Origin: Gottfriedia solisilvae
GTDB taxonomy: Bacteria; Bacillota; Bacilli; Bacillales; Bacillaceae_G
DNA: 64,000 nucleotides
NCBI RefSeq assembly: GCF_002128405.1
Contig: NZ_NETJ01000001.1
Location: 124,001-188,000, forward strand
Direction of reading: 5' to 3'
Position 1 is the first letter of the stretch; every line of letters begins with the position of its first letter. Positions 8,647 through 16,893 of the stretch are shown piece after piece. The notes beneath the pieces were generated by a model. That model was given only the letters and a program-made list of their open reading frames with translations. It did not search any database and was not told where the DNA came from. Both the position numbers and the translations under genes were made by a program.

Positions 8647-9203
8647 TTACATCTCTCCATTCAATTTTTTAAAACTTCATAAATTGATAACTAATCTAAC
8701 AAAATAAGATTCAAGTGACAATCCCAAAAACAGATGTATGTTAGAAACCATTTTTTCTTGTTCATGATATTTGTCTCTCGCTAAGAATATGTCTTCTATA
8801 TCATTCTAGGCTTATATTGAAGAACCCTTCTAATTGAACCGTTTTTACAGTTGATTCAATAAAAAAGTTCAAGATTTCTTACTCCAAAGAAGAACGTTCC
8901 ATAATTGTCTGTATTCTAGGCTCTTGTAAAACTCTTTTGTACAAAATTGTTTATGCATTATTTAATTCATAAACTTCATATCCTATTGTTAAAAAACATT
9001 ATGTTTTCCTTGATGTTATTGCCATTCGAAACAATCCAACGCACGTATAGATCGTATAAAATATCAAATAATAAGGTTTGTCAAATTATGCCTACCATTT
9101 TTGTATTTGGAAATTTAGAATTGATCAGTTTGTATATTAAAACCCTTTGTCAAAACGACGATTAGATTATAAGCTAATGACTCATTTAAAGTGAGGGTGT
9201 TAA
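8647..9203. other. Long upstream region of the Mga/AtxA-like regulator
   Basis: 557 bp without a supported gene. A 72-codon frame on the plus strand (8947-9165) has no ribosome binding site and low-complexity, hydrophobic content. The region is long enough to hold a regulated promoter for the downstream regulator gene. I do not find the 25-bp element seen upstream of the CAP and WxL genes. Confidence 0.4.
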
Positions 9204-10691
9204 ATGGATAAATCAACTAAGCGAAGACTACAAATCATTAATATTTTAAGTAGTAACGATAAGTGGTACACATCAGAGGAATTGGCAAGTGAATTATCTT
9301 GTACTGAAAAAACGATACGGAATGATATACAATCAATAAACTTAGATTTACCAAATGGATGGGAAATTGAAACAATTAAAGGTAAAGGGATTTATATAAA
9401 AAAACCTATTTCGGCATCAATCAATGAAATTCGCTCATTATTTGTAAGAAATTCAGTAACATTTAGAGCAATACTGTACATTCAATTTAAACAAATAAAA
9501 AATATAAGTGGCTTAGCATCAGCTCTTTATGCCCAAGAACAAGCTATTTATAAGTTACTAGGACGTGTTGAAGCTTTACTTAATTCTTATAGTTTGCAAC
9601 TGAAGCGTGGACCACTTCAAATAATCGGAAGAGAATTTGATATACGATTATTATGCTGTGATATGTTAGATGTATTAAATGATCACACTGCCCACACCTT
9701 AGATAATTGGCCATTCGAGAACATCTCATTTTCAAAGTTGAAAGAAATTGTTACAACTACGACTGATAAATATAAATTATTTATATATCCTGCGACAACA
9801 AACAAATATATATATTTCCTTGCTACGATGTTATACCGGATCAAAAAAGAAATTGATCTAAACTTAAATAGTGAAACAAGAAAAAGAATTGCTGATTCTC
9901 ATTTCTTTAAAATCTCAGATGAAATTTGTAACGAAATAGAAAATGTTTTTAATGTTAATATTTCATTAAATGAAAGAATTGCATTTACATTATCTATTAC
10001 TACATTACCTTATTATAGCTTTGATGAAACCGAAAAATCTGAATTTTTAACACTATTTTATAATAAAAAAACGTCTTACTATAATGACATGTATCAGCTT
10101 GTAGAAAGACTAGAAAAAAATTTAGGAATACCATTACTTAATGATGAAGATTTTCTTTATACATTTCAAAGTCAATTTAAAAGATACTCACTAGTTTTAT
10201 ACTCAATTGAAAAAATAGAGCCCTCTTATCCATTGGATCGATATACTAATGAGAATTATCCTGAATTATTTAATCAAGTAAGAAACATTTTGTTCGAATG
10301 GACAAATGAAAGGTCATATCCTGAACTTACAAAAGACGGTGTTGCTAAAGTAACATTGAATATCCAAGCAACAAAAATTAAATATGATATGGTGAAACAA
10401 AATATATTATTACTAACAAGTAATGGTCCGGGAGTTTATCGATATATTTCCACAAAACTGATAAAGGAATTCGGCCATAAAATGAATATTCTTCAGCCTA
10501 AACAAGGTGATTTTGAGCCACAAAACTTAGATAAACTTCCTATTGAATTTATCATTGCAGACTTTCAATTAGATATTAATACAGTCCATCCAGTTATTAT
10601 TATTGATCCAACTCTCACACAACGGGATATAAACCAAATTTCTATTTTATTTCATTCAAGTATCGATCATAAAAAAAATAGGCACATATAA
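9204..10691 (+). CDS. Mga/AtxA-like transcriptional regulator (HTH plus PRD-type)
   Basis: A 495-residue protein close in length and layout to AtxA/Mga virulence regulators. It has an N-terminal winged helix-turn-helix at about residues 4-65 (WYTSEELASELSCTEKTIRNDI), a second Mga-type HTH around 75-140, long helical PRD-like regions, and a C-terminal alpha/beta segment (about 400-490) resembling a PTS EIIB fold. Such regulators activate surface and virulence genes and respond to sugar status through histidine phosphorylation in the PRDs. A GAGGGTG ribosome binding site precedes the ATG. Next to it lies a block of secreted and WxL surface protein genes, which are plausible targets. This link is inferred. 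Confidence 0.82.
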   Translation: MDKSTKRRLQIINILSSNDKWYTSEELASELSCTEKTIRNDIQSINLDLPNGWEIETIKGKGIYIKKPISASINEIRSLFVRNSVTFRAILYIQFKQIKNISGLASALYAQEQAIYKLLGRVEALLNSYSLQLKRGPLQIIGREFDIRLLCCDMLDVLNDHTAHTLDNWPFENISFSKLKEIVTTTTDKYKLFIYPATTNKYIYFLATMLYRIKKEIDLNLNSETRKRIADSHFFKISDEICNEIENVFNVNISLNERIAFTLSITTLPYYSFDETEKSEFLTLFYNKKTSYYNDMYQLVERLEKNLGIPLLNDEDFLYTFQSQFKRYSLVLYSIEKIEPSYPLDRYTNENYPELFNQVRNILFEWTNERSYPELTKDGVAKVTLNIQATKIKYDMVKQNILLLTSNGPGVYRYISTKLIKEFGHKMNILQPKQGDFEPQNLDKLPIEFIIADFQLDINTVHPVIIIDPTLTQRDINQISILFHSSIDHKKNRHI

Positions 10692-10698
10692 TGTGCCT
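10680..10698 (-). terminator. Hairpin overlapping the stop codon of the Mga-like gene
   Basis: AGGCACAT (10680-10687) pairs with ATGTGCCT (10691-10698) across a 3-base loop. The T-run (eight bases) lies on the minus-strand side, so it suits termination of the CAP-gene transcript coming from the right. It also covers the stop of the plus-strand gene. Confidence 0.6.
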
Positions 10699-10704
10699 TT
10701 AGAA

Positions 10705-10795
10705 TGACTCTCGTTAGCTTACGTTCTTTCGCCTGCTTAGTTATACATATACTTTTAAAAAGTAACTTCGTGTCTCATCAGATTTCCTTCCACTA
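10705..10795. repeat. Degenerate copy of a small dispersed element
   Basis: This stretch shares spaced blocks with 57091-57227: TTCGCCTG, then a short hairpin of the form TACnTTnnAAnGTA, then AACTnCGnnTCTCAT. The copy here is decayed, with stop codons in the frame that is open in the other copy. It is a probable dispersed repeat; its nature is unknown. Confidence 0.35.
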
Positions 10796-10874
10796 AAAGC
10801 CGAGCGTTATCGAAGTGGCTGCCATTTCTAATTTTTAATATGTGACACAGAATAGTTTATTTTACCTTTCAAGT

Positions 10875-10964
10875 TTATTTATCTATTTTTACCTCTTCTT
10901 GAATCTGATCATCATCAAATTCTATAAAATTGAATTCATCACAGATATAATTAAAGTTATCCAT
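10875..10964 (-). CDS. Candidate acidic small protein, 29 residues
   Basis: A short frame encodes MDNFNYICDEFNFIEFDDDQ followed by nine more residues. It is strongly acidic, with one cysteine. AAGGAGAG lies 11 bases before the ATG at 10962-10964; an overlapping out-of-frame ATG sits between them and would give only three codons. It lies just downstream of the CAP gene on the same strand and upstream of the hairpin at 10680-10698, so it could share the CAP transcript. I do not recognise it. Confidence 0.45.
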   Translation of the reverse strand: MDNFNYICDEFNFIEFDDDQIQEEVKIDK

Positions 10965-11011
10965 TCATTGTAACTCTCCTTATTACATACTCGTATATTT
11001 TTACCTTGTTT

Positions 11012-11767
11012 TTATTGAGAAATAAACATTTGTGTCCATGCATTTGAACGTGAATCAAATCCAACTCCAATTTGATCTAAATTACTGTTTAAAATATTTG
11101 CTCGATGTCCTGAACTATTCATCCATGCTTTTACGACTTCTTCCGGTGTTTTCTGACCCTTAGCGATGTTCTCTGCCGCAGTTTTATATGAAATACCAAA
11201 TTTTTTCATCATATCGAATGGAGAACCATATGTTGGACTGTTATGATCAAAATAATTTTTATCTGTCATATCTTGTGATTTGATACGAGATACTTTTGAT
11301 AATTCATTATTTATATTAAATGGTTTTAGGCCTGCTTTTGAACGTTCAACATTTGTTAGCTCAACAACTTTCGTTTCAAATGCTGATAATGTAGATGAGT
11401 TTGTATTTGAACTTGATTGTTTATTAGTTGGAATTGTTTGAGTTGTTGGTTTAGTTGTTGGTGTTGAAGTAGACGATTTTTTTATATACTTAACCATAGC
11501 CCAACCTTTTGTTTTACCGGATGTAATATATACCCACTGAGTTGATTTACGTGTCACCTTTACTGTTTTACCTTTTGATAAGGTACCAACAACTTTATAT
11601 TTTGAACTAATCCCTGAACGAACTTTTAACGTTTTTGCAGTAACCTTTCCTTTATAGTTTACATTTGTGTAATTACTTTTAGTTTTTGATGCTGCATCAA
11701 CTGCTCCAACGTTAGTTCCTAATAGAAGTGATCCAACCAAAACGGATAAAGTCATTAATTTTTTCAT
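11012..11767 (-). CDS. Secreted SH3-CAP (SCP/PR-1, YkwD-like) protein
   Basis: A 251-residue exported protein. A signal peptide occupies residues 1-26 (MKKLMTLSVLVGSLLLGTNV...AVDAA). A bacterial SH3b domain spans about 34-95 (KTLKVRSGISSKYKVVGTL), a Thr/Ser/Gln linker about 96-125, and a CAP domain about 128-251. The CAP domain has the YFDHNSP, AENIAKG and WMNSSGHRANILN motifs that build its conserved cleft. SH3b domains bind cell wall, so the protein is probably wall-associated. Upstream, a 25-bp element (11895-11919) sits 30 bases ahead of a TAAATT -10 candidate, as it does upstream of the WxL gene at 15808. Confidence 0.9.
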   Translation of the reverse strand: MKKLMTLSVLVGSLLLGTNVGAVDAASKTKSNYTNVNYKGKVTAKTLKVRSGISSKYKVVGTLSKGKTVKVTRKSTQWVYITSGKTKGWAMVKYIKKSSTSTPTTKPTTQTIPTNKQSSSNTNSSTLSAFETKVVELTNVERSKAGLKPFNINNELSKVSRIKSQDMTDKNYFDHNSPTYGSPFDMMKKFGISYKTAAENIAKGQKTPEEVVKAWMNSSGHRANILNSNLDQIGVGFDSRSNAWTQMFISQ

Positions 11768-11859
11768 TTATATATTCCCCCATTAATTTAATTAATTTAC
11801 TTTTGTTTTGCACTTGGTTCAACACATTATTTGTTTGTGTGTCCCGCTGAACACTTACT

Positions 11860-11865
11860 AATTTA
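11860..11865 (-). promoter_or_regulatory. Candidate -10 of the CAP gene
   Basis: On the minus strand TGCTAAATT forms an extended -10-like element. It starts 30 bases downstream of the 25-bp shared element, compared with 31 bases for the WxL promoter. No good -35 is seen, in keeping with an activator-dependent promoter. Confidence 0.35.
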
Positions 11866-11894
11866 GCATGATATCAGAATCTCTACACTAGCAC

Positions 11895-11919
11895 TTTTCA
11901 CCTTTGCCAACGGTAAATG
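11895..11919. promoter_or_regulatory. 25-bp shared element, copy 1 (candidate activator site)
   Basis: This matches 21 of 25 positions with the element at 15888-15912 (opposite strand), with an identical core GCCAACGGTAAA. Its outer arms are TTCACC and GGTAAA, an inverted repeat with one mismatch and a 9-base spacer. It lies 128 bp before the CAP start. Confidence 0.5.
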
Positions 11920-12162
11920 TATTCCTTGTGAAATGAATCACATTAATATAGAAAGCATATTAAACAAAATGAATGTAGATATTTATTAAGAAAGCCAAAA
12001 AATTTTACATTAAGCTTAATCGAATTTATGAATGTCGTAATTCTACATAGCTTTTTTCAATGGGAAAATTTTGTTTAGAATTAAATCGTTCAATTTAGTC
12101 GTTTTAGTTGCATGCTTAAAAATTATAGAAATACCTTTTACTGAATATTGTTATGATCGAAA

Positions 12163-12193
12163 AAAACTCCCCTGCCTTAGGCTGAGGAGTTTT
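12163..12193 (-). terminator. Terminator of the WxL operon
   Basis: AAAACTCC (12163-12170) pairs with GGAGTTTT (12186-12193) around an inner GCCTTAGGC hairpin. A T-run follows on the minus strand. It lies 9 bp past the LRR-WxL stop codon. The rest of 11920-12162 holds no gene that I can see. Confidence 0.75.
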
Positions 12194-12201
12194 GAAAAGG
12201 T

Positions 12202-13896
12202 TTATGGAGCATCAATTAAAGTCCAATTGATATCTGTAGTATAGGTTCCAATCGTTACTTCAGTCATATCAGGTTTCAATAAAATCCCTTTATCTGCATC
12301 CCACTTTACAGGAGTAACTGGGATCGTATCCGTAACGTGTTCAAATACTTTTAATGGTGACTGGCTTAAAGGAACCGTCCCATTTTGATCAACGTACACA
12401 ATTGCATTTGTTAACACTTTTGACGGATCATCAACTTTAGTTAAAGGTTTTTCTATTGAAGCGGTTAGAATCCATTTTCTACCAGGTAGGTCCGATGATA
12501 CTTTCATATTCCAAATAGCCTCATTCCTTTGAATTAAGGTTTCGTTTGACTTAATTGTTGATGTCTGAAAACTAATTGTTTCAGGTACGGTTTGAAACGA
12601 TAGAAAGCCTTTTGTATATTGTGATATTTGTCCGGAGAAAGTTGTAATTGCTTGTCCGATTGTTAATGTTGTATTCCATGTTAGTTTATTATCTCCTGGA
12701 GAACTCCAAGTAATTTGGTTATTTTCATACCTCCCAGTTCCATAGCTCCAGGTTAAACCAGGTGTACTACCATCAGGATTTTTTAAGTAATAGGTGGTAG
12801 GTATTCTGATCGTCCCTTGACTTAACACTACTTTTTGGTCAGATAGATTACATAAAGTTAAATTCAATAAATCAACTAATGGACTAGTATCATTAATTTT
12901 ATTACTGGCCAAATTTAAATCCTTTAGATTGATTAATCCTGATAATGGACTTACATCGCTTATCTGATTTTGCGATAAATTTGCACTTTTTAGGTTGGTC
13001 AAATATTCCACACCACTTAAATTTTCAATGTTCTTACCACTAGCATGATCTAAATTTATAATCGATGCTAAGTGTTCCTCACTTACTCTACTTGTTACTT
13101 GTAAACCTAAATAATTGGCAATAACAAGTGATAAATTTGGATCAGGAAAAATTTCTTGAATCGTTTTTTTTATAGACTTTACACTCACTCCTCTAATTTC
13201 AAGAGTACGTATATCACCATTACTAGTAAATGAACTTGTTGGTTTGAATCCCATAGTTACATAAGTTGTTGATGTCGTAGCTTTGAATTGAAAAGTTATA
13301 GTGCCTGTTTCAGTGCTTGCAATAGCCTTTTTATTATTCGCTAGGATTACTTGATTTGAGTCAAATATTCCCCATTCAATTTCCTGAGTTTCTCCACCCT
13401 TTTCATTTAGAATGGTATGCTTATATGGTAATGTAACTTGATAAGTTTCACCTATAACTGTTGAAATAGGAGTTGCTGCACCTACAGAACTATTAACAGA
13501 TCCTGTAAAAGCATCCCAGAAATTAAACAAATAATCTCTTCCATTTTCTACAGTAACAAAGCAATAAGAGCCTATTATAGGTAGATATGCATAACCACTA
13601 TTTGGTGTTAACATTGAATGGCCAGCAAATGCTGCTAATAAGAGTGAATTTGCATAAGTTACATTCGTAAATGTTCTTTTACCATTAGGTGTATCGACAT
13701 AATATGCATCTCTTATTAATTCTTCCCCTTTTAATGGTATTAGCGTTTGAACTAGTTTATTATTCACTCCCTTTAGGTTTGTTTCGGCTAATGAATGTGA
13801 GGGTATTAAATGATTCGAAGTGATAAGAATTATCGTGATGATTAATTTGAAAGTTAGATTTCTTGGCTTTAGATTTTTTATTTTCATTAATATCAT
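12202..13896 (-). CDS. LRR (internalin-like) surface protein with C-terminal WxL domain
   Basis: A 564-residue exported protein. A long N-terminal signal sequence runs to about residue 38 (ends PSHSLAET). The next 200 residues are beta-rich without a clear family. Leucine-rich repeats of about 22 residues occupy about 285-355 (LTNLKSANLSQNQISDVSPL is one unit). The last 130 residues form a WxL domain with both motifs: KWILTAS and the near-terminal NWTLIDAP. WxL domains attach non-covalently to peptidoglycan. The gene follows the DUF916/DUF3324 gene by 61 bp and ends at a terminator. An AGGAGAAG ribosome binding site fits the ATG at 13896. It probably acts in adhesion or ligand binding; the ligand is unknown. 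Confidence 0.88.
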   Translation of the reverse strand: MILMKIKNLKPRNLTFKLIITIILITSNHLIPSHSLAETNLKGVNNKLVQTLIPLKGEELIRDAYYVDTPNGKRTFTNVTYANSLLLAAFAGHSMLTPNSGYAYLPIIGSYCFVTVENGRDYLFNFWDAFTGSVNSSVGAATPISTVIGETYQVTLPYKHTILNEKGGETQEIEWGIFDSNQVILANNKKAIASTETGTITFQFKATTSTTYVTMGFKPTSSFTSNGDIRTLEIRGVSVKSIKKTIQEIFPDPNLSLVIANYLGLQVTSRVSEEHLASIINLDHASGKNIENLSGVEYLTNLKSANLSQNQISDVSPLSGLINLKDLNLASNKINDTSPLVDLLNLTLCNLSDQKVVLSQGTIRIPTTYYLKNPDGSTPGLTWSYGTGRYENNQITWSSPGDNKLTWNTTLTIGQAITTFSGQISQYTKGFLSFQTVPETISFQTSTIKSNETLIQRNEAIWNMKVSSDLPGRKWILTASIEKPLTKVDDPSKVLTNAIVYVDQNGTVPLSQSPLKVFEHVTDTIPVTPVKWDADKGILLKPDMTEVTIGTYTTDINWTLIDAP

Positions 13897-13957
13897 TTTA
13901 ACGCTTCTCCTAGATACTGAAAAATTAAGTTATGTCTATTAGATGATTTTTAAGGAT

Positions 13958-14992
13958 CTATTCTTTTCTTTCCTTCTTCCTTTTCTTTGCAATAAAGAAA
14001 AAAAGGATGCTTAGGACTAAAGTTAAAAAGATCCCGACACTAAAATACAACCAGAAATAATTTTGCTTTACTTCAACTGCTTTATCATTTAATTCTTTTG
14101 CTTCGTTTCCAATTTTAAACACTTCATCCCATACCCACATCTGATCTCCAATGATTGCTTTCATTTTTAAACGATATATTCCAGGTTGAATTTGATTATT
14201 TTTTAAATCAATCGCATAATCAAAATTTGAATTTGGCGCCATACTTAATCCTGTTTTATTCGAACTATATAAAATTTTATTTGAACCATCTTTAAAAATT
14301 TTTGAATCGATTTTCATACCTTGAACAATAGTTGGTTCACTATTTTGGATTTTGGCTATAATTGCAGTATGATAATTGACTAATTTGGGCTTGATTTTTA
14401 TAAGATGCAACTCTGGCTTTACTTTTTTTATTGTTTCAGTCAATTTGACACCAATAACATAAGCGTATTGATTATTAATTTGAATCGTTTCTGATGATTT
14501 TTTAGTTTCAATTTTATCAATCTTCTTTTTAAAATGGATTGATCCTAAAAGTACTCCATTAAATTTTTGTTTAGGCATTTTAAAAGTGAATGTAACAGTT
14601 CTTGATTTACCCGGAGGAATGACAATTTCTTTATGAGGTTCATTTACAAGGTCTACAATTGGAAATTTTAAACTTTGATCTGCTTTTTTAACACTTTTAG
14701 GAGAATAATCAATTAGACCATTATCATTTGTTGTTGCAAAAGTGACATCTGCAATAAATGTTTCAATTTTCGTACGGTTGTTATTAAAAACGTCAATCTC
14801 TACAACTTGAATTTGTCCAGGATTCATTTTTAAATCAAAATAAGATTTCGTCTTATCAATTTGATTTTCTGGTATCTTAGCTTGAACTGAAAAATCGACT
14901 ATATTTGACGAAGCTTGAACGGATGTCGGAAATAAGGAAACGATTATGGCAGCTGATAATAAGAATAGTACGATTTCAAGTTTCGTGTTCAT
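13958..14992 (-). CDS. WxL-interacting membrane protein (DUF916 plus DUF3324)
   Basis: A 344-residue protein with signal peptide (1-28), a DUF916 domain (about 30-150), a DUF3324 domain (about 155-295), a membrane helix (YFWLYFSVGIFLTLVLSILF region) and a basic tail KKRKKERKE. In WxL loci of Enterococcus, Lactobacillus and Listeria, this protein (WxLIP) bridges WxL proteins and peptidoglycan or host ligand. The ATG at 14990-14992 is preferred over the ATG at 15052, because GGGGTAG precedes it and because a terminator-like hairpin (15025-15048) would otherwise lie inside the coding sequence. Confidence 0.9.
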   Translation of the reverse strand: MNTKLEIVLFLLSAAIIVSLFPTSVQASSNIVDFSVQAKIPENQIDKTKSYFDLKMNPGQIQVVEIDVFNNNRTKIETFIADVTFATTNDNGLIDYSPKSVKKADQSLKFPIVDLVNEPHKEIVIPPGKSRTVTFTFKMPKQKFNGVLLGSIHFKKKIDKIETKKSSETIQINNQYAYVIGVKLTETIKKVKPELHLIKIKPKLVNYHTAIIAKIQNSEPTIVQGMKIDSKIFKDGSNKILYSSNKTGLSMAPNSNFDYAIDLKNNQIQPGIYRLKMKAIIGDQMWVWDEVFKIGNEAKELNDKAVEVKQNYFWLYFSVGIFLTLVLSILFFFIAKKRKKERKE

Positions 14993-15014
14993 ATTTCTAC
15001 CCCTTTTATATATA

Positions 15015-15048
15015 GTTAAAAAACAGAGGGTCTTTTTATAGGCCCTCT
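15015..15048 (-). terminator. Internal attenuator-like terminator between the WxL and DUF916 genes
   Basis: AGAGGG (15025-15030) pairs with CCCTCT (15043-15048), followed on the minus strand by GTTTTTTAAC. Partial termination here would make the WxL transcript more abundant than the two downstream genes. It does not belong to any other unit. Confidence 0.65.
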
Positions 15049-15094
15049 TCATTTGATTTTTATTAATAAATAATAAATAAGAATACTTTTCTCT

Positions 15095-15808
15095 CTACAC
15101 TCCTGGTGCGTCTGTTAAAGTCCATGTAATCGTAGCTTCATGATTTCCAACGGTTGCAGAACCCGCTGGTATTGTTAGTGTTACATTGTTATTTAGTTCT
15201 CCGTCTTTTACATCTGGATTTATACCAAGCCAACTCGTTAACCAAGTTCCTAATCCAGTACCTGTAGATGCTGATACAACTGATGACGCAGTACTTCCAT
15301 CAGTACTTAAGGCAACTGTTTGTACTGCTGACGGTGAATTTCCTGTTCCGATTGAATTGACTGTAGCATTTTTAAATGATAAAACTGCTCCTGGTAATGT
15401 TTCAATTGTTCCATTTGTAAACTTACTAGCTTTTGCAATAACTGACCATCCTGCACCTGTTCCTCTTCGATCAGATACTTGAATAAATGGTTTTTTTGAT
15501 GTAGCTGAATATGCTACAGTTGTATTTGAGATTTCATGTGATCCAAACTCTACTGATGAAACATAGTCTAAAGTTAAAGGACCAGTATTACCAGTTGGTA
15601 CGTCAGTTGGGTCAGTTGGGCCTCCTGGAAATAATGGATTTGTTGGATTCGTTGGGTTACTTGGTTCTACCGGTCCTGATCCGGCAGTAAATGTAATGGC
15701 AGCCTTTGAACTACCTGCTGATTCTTCTCCTGCGGCATAAGAGTGATTTACTCCTACCAAACTTGAAAATGCAAATACAGTGATGAAGGTAAGTCTCGTA
15801 ATTTTCAT
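15095..15808 (-). CDS. WxL-domain surface protein
   Basis: A 237-residue exported protein of the classic CscC-like WxL type. A signal peptide runs to about residue 26 (VNHSYAAGEE). A Pro/Thr/Asn-rich linker (PSNPTNPTNPLFPGGPTDPT) follows, then a WxL domain to the end with the two diagnostic motifs GWSVIAK and TWTLTDAP. It binds peptidoglycan non-covalently through this domain. AAAGGAG precedes the ATG. As first gene of the WxL operon it would be expressed most strongly, because a hairpin terminator follows it. The promoter has a perfect TATAAT but no -35, with a conserved inverted repeat upstream. Confidence 0.92.
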   Translation of the reverse strand: MKITRLTFITVFAFSSLVGVNHSYAAGEESAGSSKAAITFTAGSGPVEPSNPTNPTNPLFPGGPTDPTDVPTGNTGPLTLDYVSSVEFGSHEISNTTVAYSATSKKPFIQVSDRRGTGAGWSVIAKASKFTNGTIETLPGAVLSFKNATVNSIGTGNSPSAVQTVALSTDGSTASSVVSASTGTGLGTWLTSWLGINPDVKDGELNNNVTLTIPAGSATVGNHEATITWTLTDAPGV

Positions 15809-15851
15809 AATTAATGCTCCTTTAAAGATTTATTGTGATAGCACAAAACTG

Positions 15852-15857
15852 ATTATA
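15852..15857 (-). promoter_or_regulatory. -10 element of the WxL operon
   Basis: TATAAT on the minus strand about 44 bp before the ATG. Seventeen bases further upstream there is no recognisable -35 hexamer, which points to an activator-dependent promoter. Confidence 0.5.
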
Positions 15858-15887
15858 ACGTGACAAAACATTTATTAGTTATTACTT

Positions 15888-15912
15888 CGTTTACCGTTGG
15901 CTTAGGTAAAAA
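15888..15912. promoter_or_regulatory. 25-bp shared element, copy 2 (candidate activator site)
   Basis: On the minus strand this element carries the perfect inverted repeat TTTACC / GGTAAA with a 9-base spacer and the core GCCAACGGTAAA. It matches the copy at 11895-11919. It ends 31 bases before the TATAAT box, the expected place for an activator site. The rest of 15913-16172 holds no gene that I can see. Confidence 0.55.
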
Positions 15913-16172
15913 GAAAAATATTGTTGACATTAATTGTTCACAAAATACAATTTATTTTTTTGTAGAATATGATAATGAAGTTGAATGGAATGACCCGTGG
16001 GAGTAAAAATACTTACATAATTAATACGGATTAAAAAGGACAAATAGTGTACAAATAGCAATTCCTTAAAAATTTAATGCTAGAAGTTAGCTAATTTCTT
16101 CTTTACGATTTTTAAAAACTGGATATTTAAATCAACTTAAACGCTATGTTTTTTTAGTTTGGAACAAAAAAA

Positions 16173-16203
16173 AGAACCGTCCTAATATGGACGGTCCTTT
16201 TTC
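16173..16203. terminator. Bidirectional terminator
   Basis: ACCGTCC (16176-16182) pairs with GGACGGT (16189-16195), with an A-run before and T-run after. It serves the minus-strand gene ending at 16210. Confidence 0.75.
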
Positions 16204-16209
16204 TATTTA

Positions 16210-16728
16210 TCATCTAGATTTAGTAAGAACATAATGAAAAAACTTTTGAGGTGTTCCATAACGCATGATGTCTTGGATTAATTCAGTATCTTCCTCTGAA
16301 ATTGTATTTATTACTGGACCATTGTCTTCTTGAATTGAAACTGGAATTAAATTTCCATTAATATAGTCAAAATTAATAACTTTACCTATACTCTTTCCTT
16401 TTACACTTAAGCTAATTCCCTCATTTAACATTGCATATCCAACGATTTCATACTTTTTACTAAAGACTTCTTCAATTGCATCAAAAGAAATAAATTCTTT
16501 TTCTCCGTCATTGTAGACTGTATCTTTATCAAATGTAACCTGTATTCCTACTGGTTCTGAACCTCCTTTTGCATCATTTCCATAGACGATTTCATTGAGG
16601 GTTCCAGAATGATAAAGTGGTTCTTCATGATTAATACAATATTGATCACTTCTCAAAATAATTTCTACACGTTCACCTTCATTTACTTCTAGCTCTTTTT
16701 TATTGCCAAAAACATTATAGTATTCCAC
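16210..16728 (-). CDS. Hypothetical protein, 172 residues
   Basis: I do not recognise this protein. It is acidic, soluble and apparently beta-rich (ERVEIILRSD, GISLSVKGKSIGKVINFDY), with no signal peptide or membrane segment. A glycine-rich segment YGNDAKGGSEPVGIQV is in the first half. GTG at 16728 follows a good GGAGG ribosome binding site. The gene is monocistronic with its own terminator. Its neighbours, a WxL locus and a sugar-catabolic operon, do not suggest a role. Confidence 0.75.
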   Translation of the reverse strand: MEYYNVFGNKKELEVNEGERVEIILRSDQYCINHEEPLYHSGTLNEIVYGNDAKGGSEPVGIQVTFDKDTVYNDGEKEFISFDAIEEVFSKKYEIVGYAMLNEGISLSVKGKSIGKVINFDYINGNLIPVSIQEDNGPVINTISEEDTELIQDIMRYGTPQKFFHYVLTKSR

Positions 16729-16893
16729 TTTCTAGCCTCCAAGATTAAAGTAGTGAATGTAATTCGCTAGTAAAAATATTACCCTCATTAGAATTTGAAT
16801 AAAGATTGTATTCCATACAAAAAATAAACTCAACCATTAAACTGGATGAGTTTACTTACTATCTATTTGGTCATTCTCGTAATGACACTTTTG

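Noticed and set aside
8947-9165. 72-codon plus-strand frame upstream of the Mga/AtxA-like gene
   Set aside because: It has no ribosome binding site, low-complexity hydrophobic content, and no recognisable protein family.
15186-15482. 98-codon plus-strand frame opposite the WxL gene
   Set aside because: It is antisense to a clear WxL-domain gene and arises from its repetitive composition.
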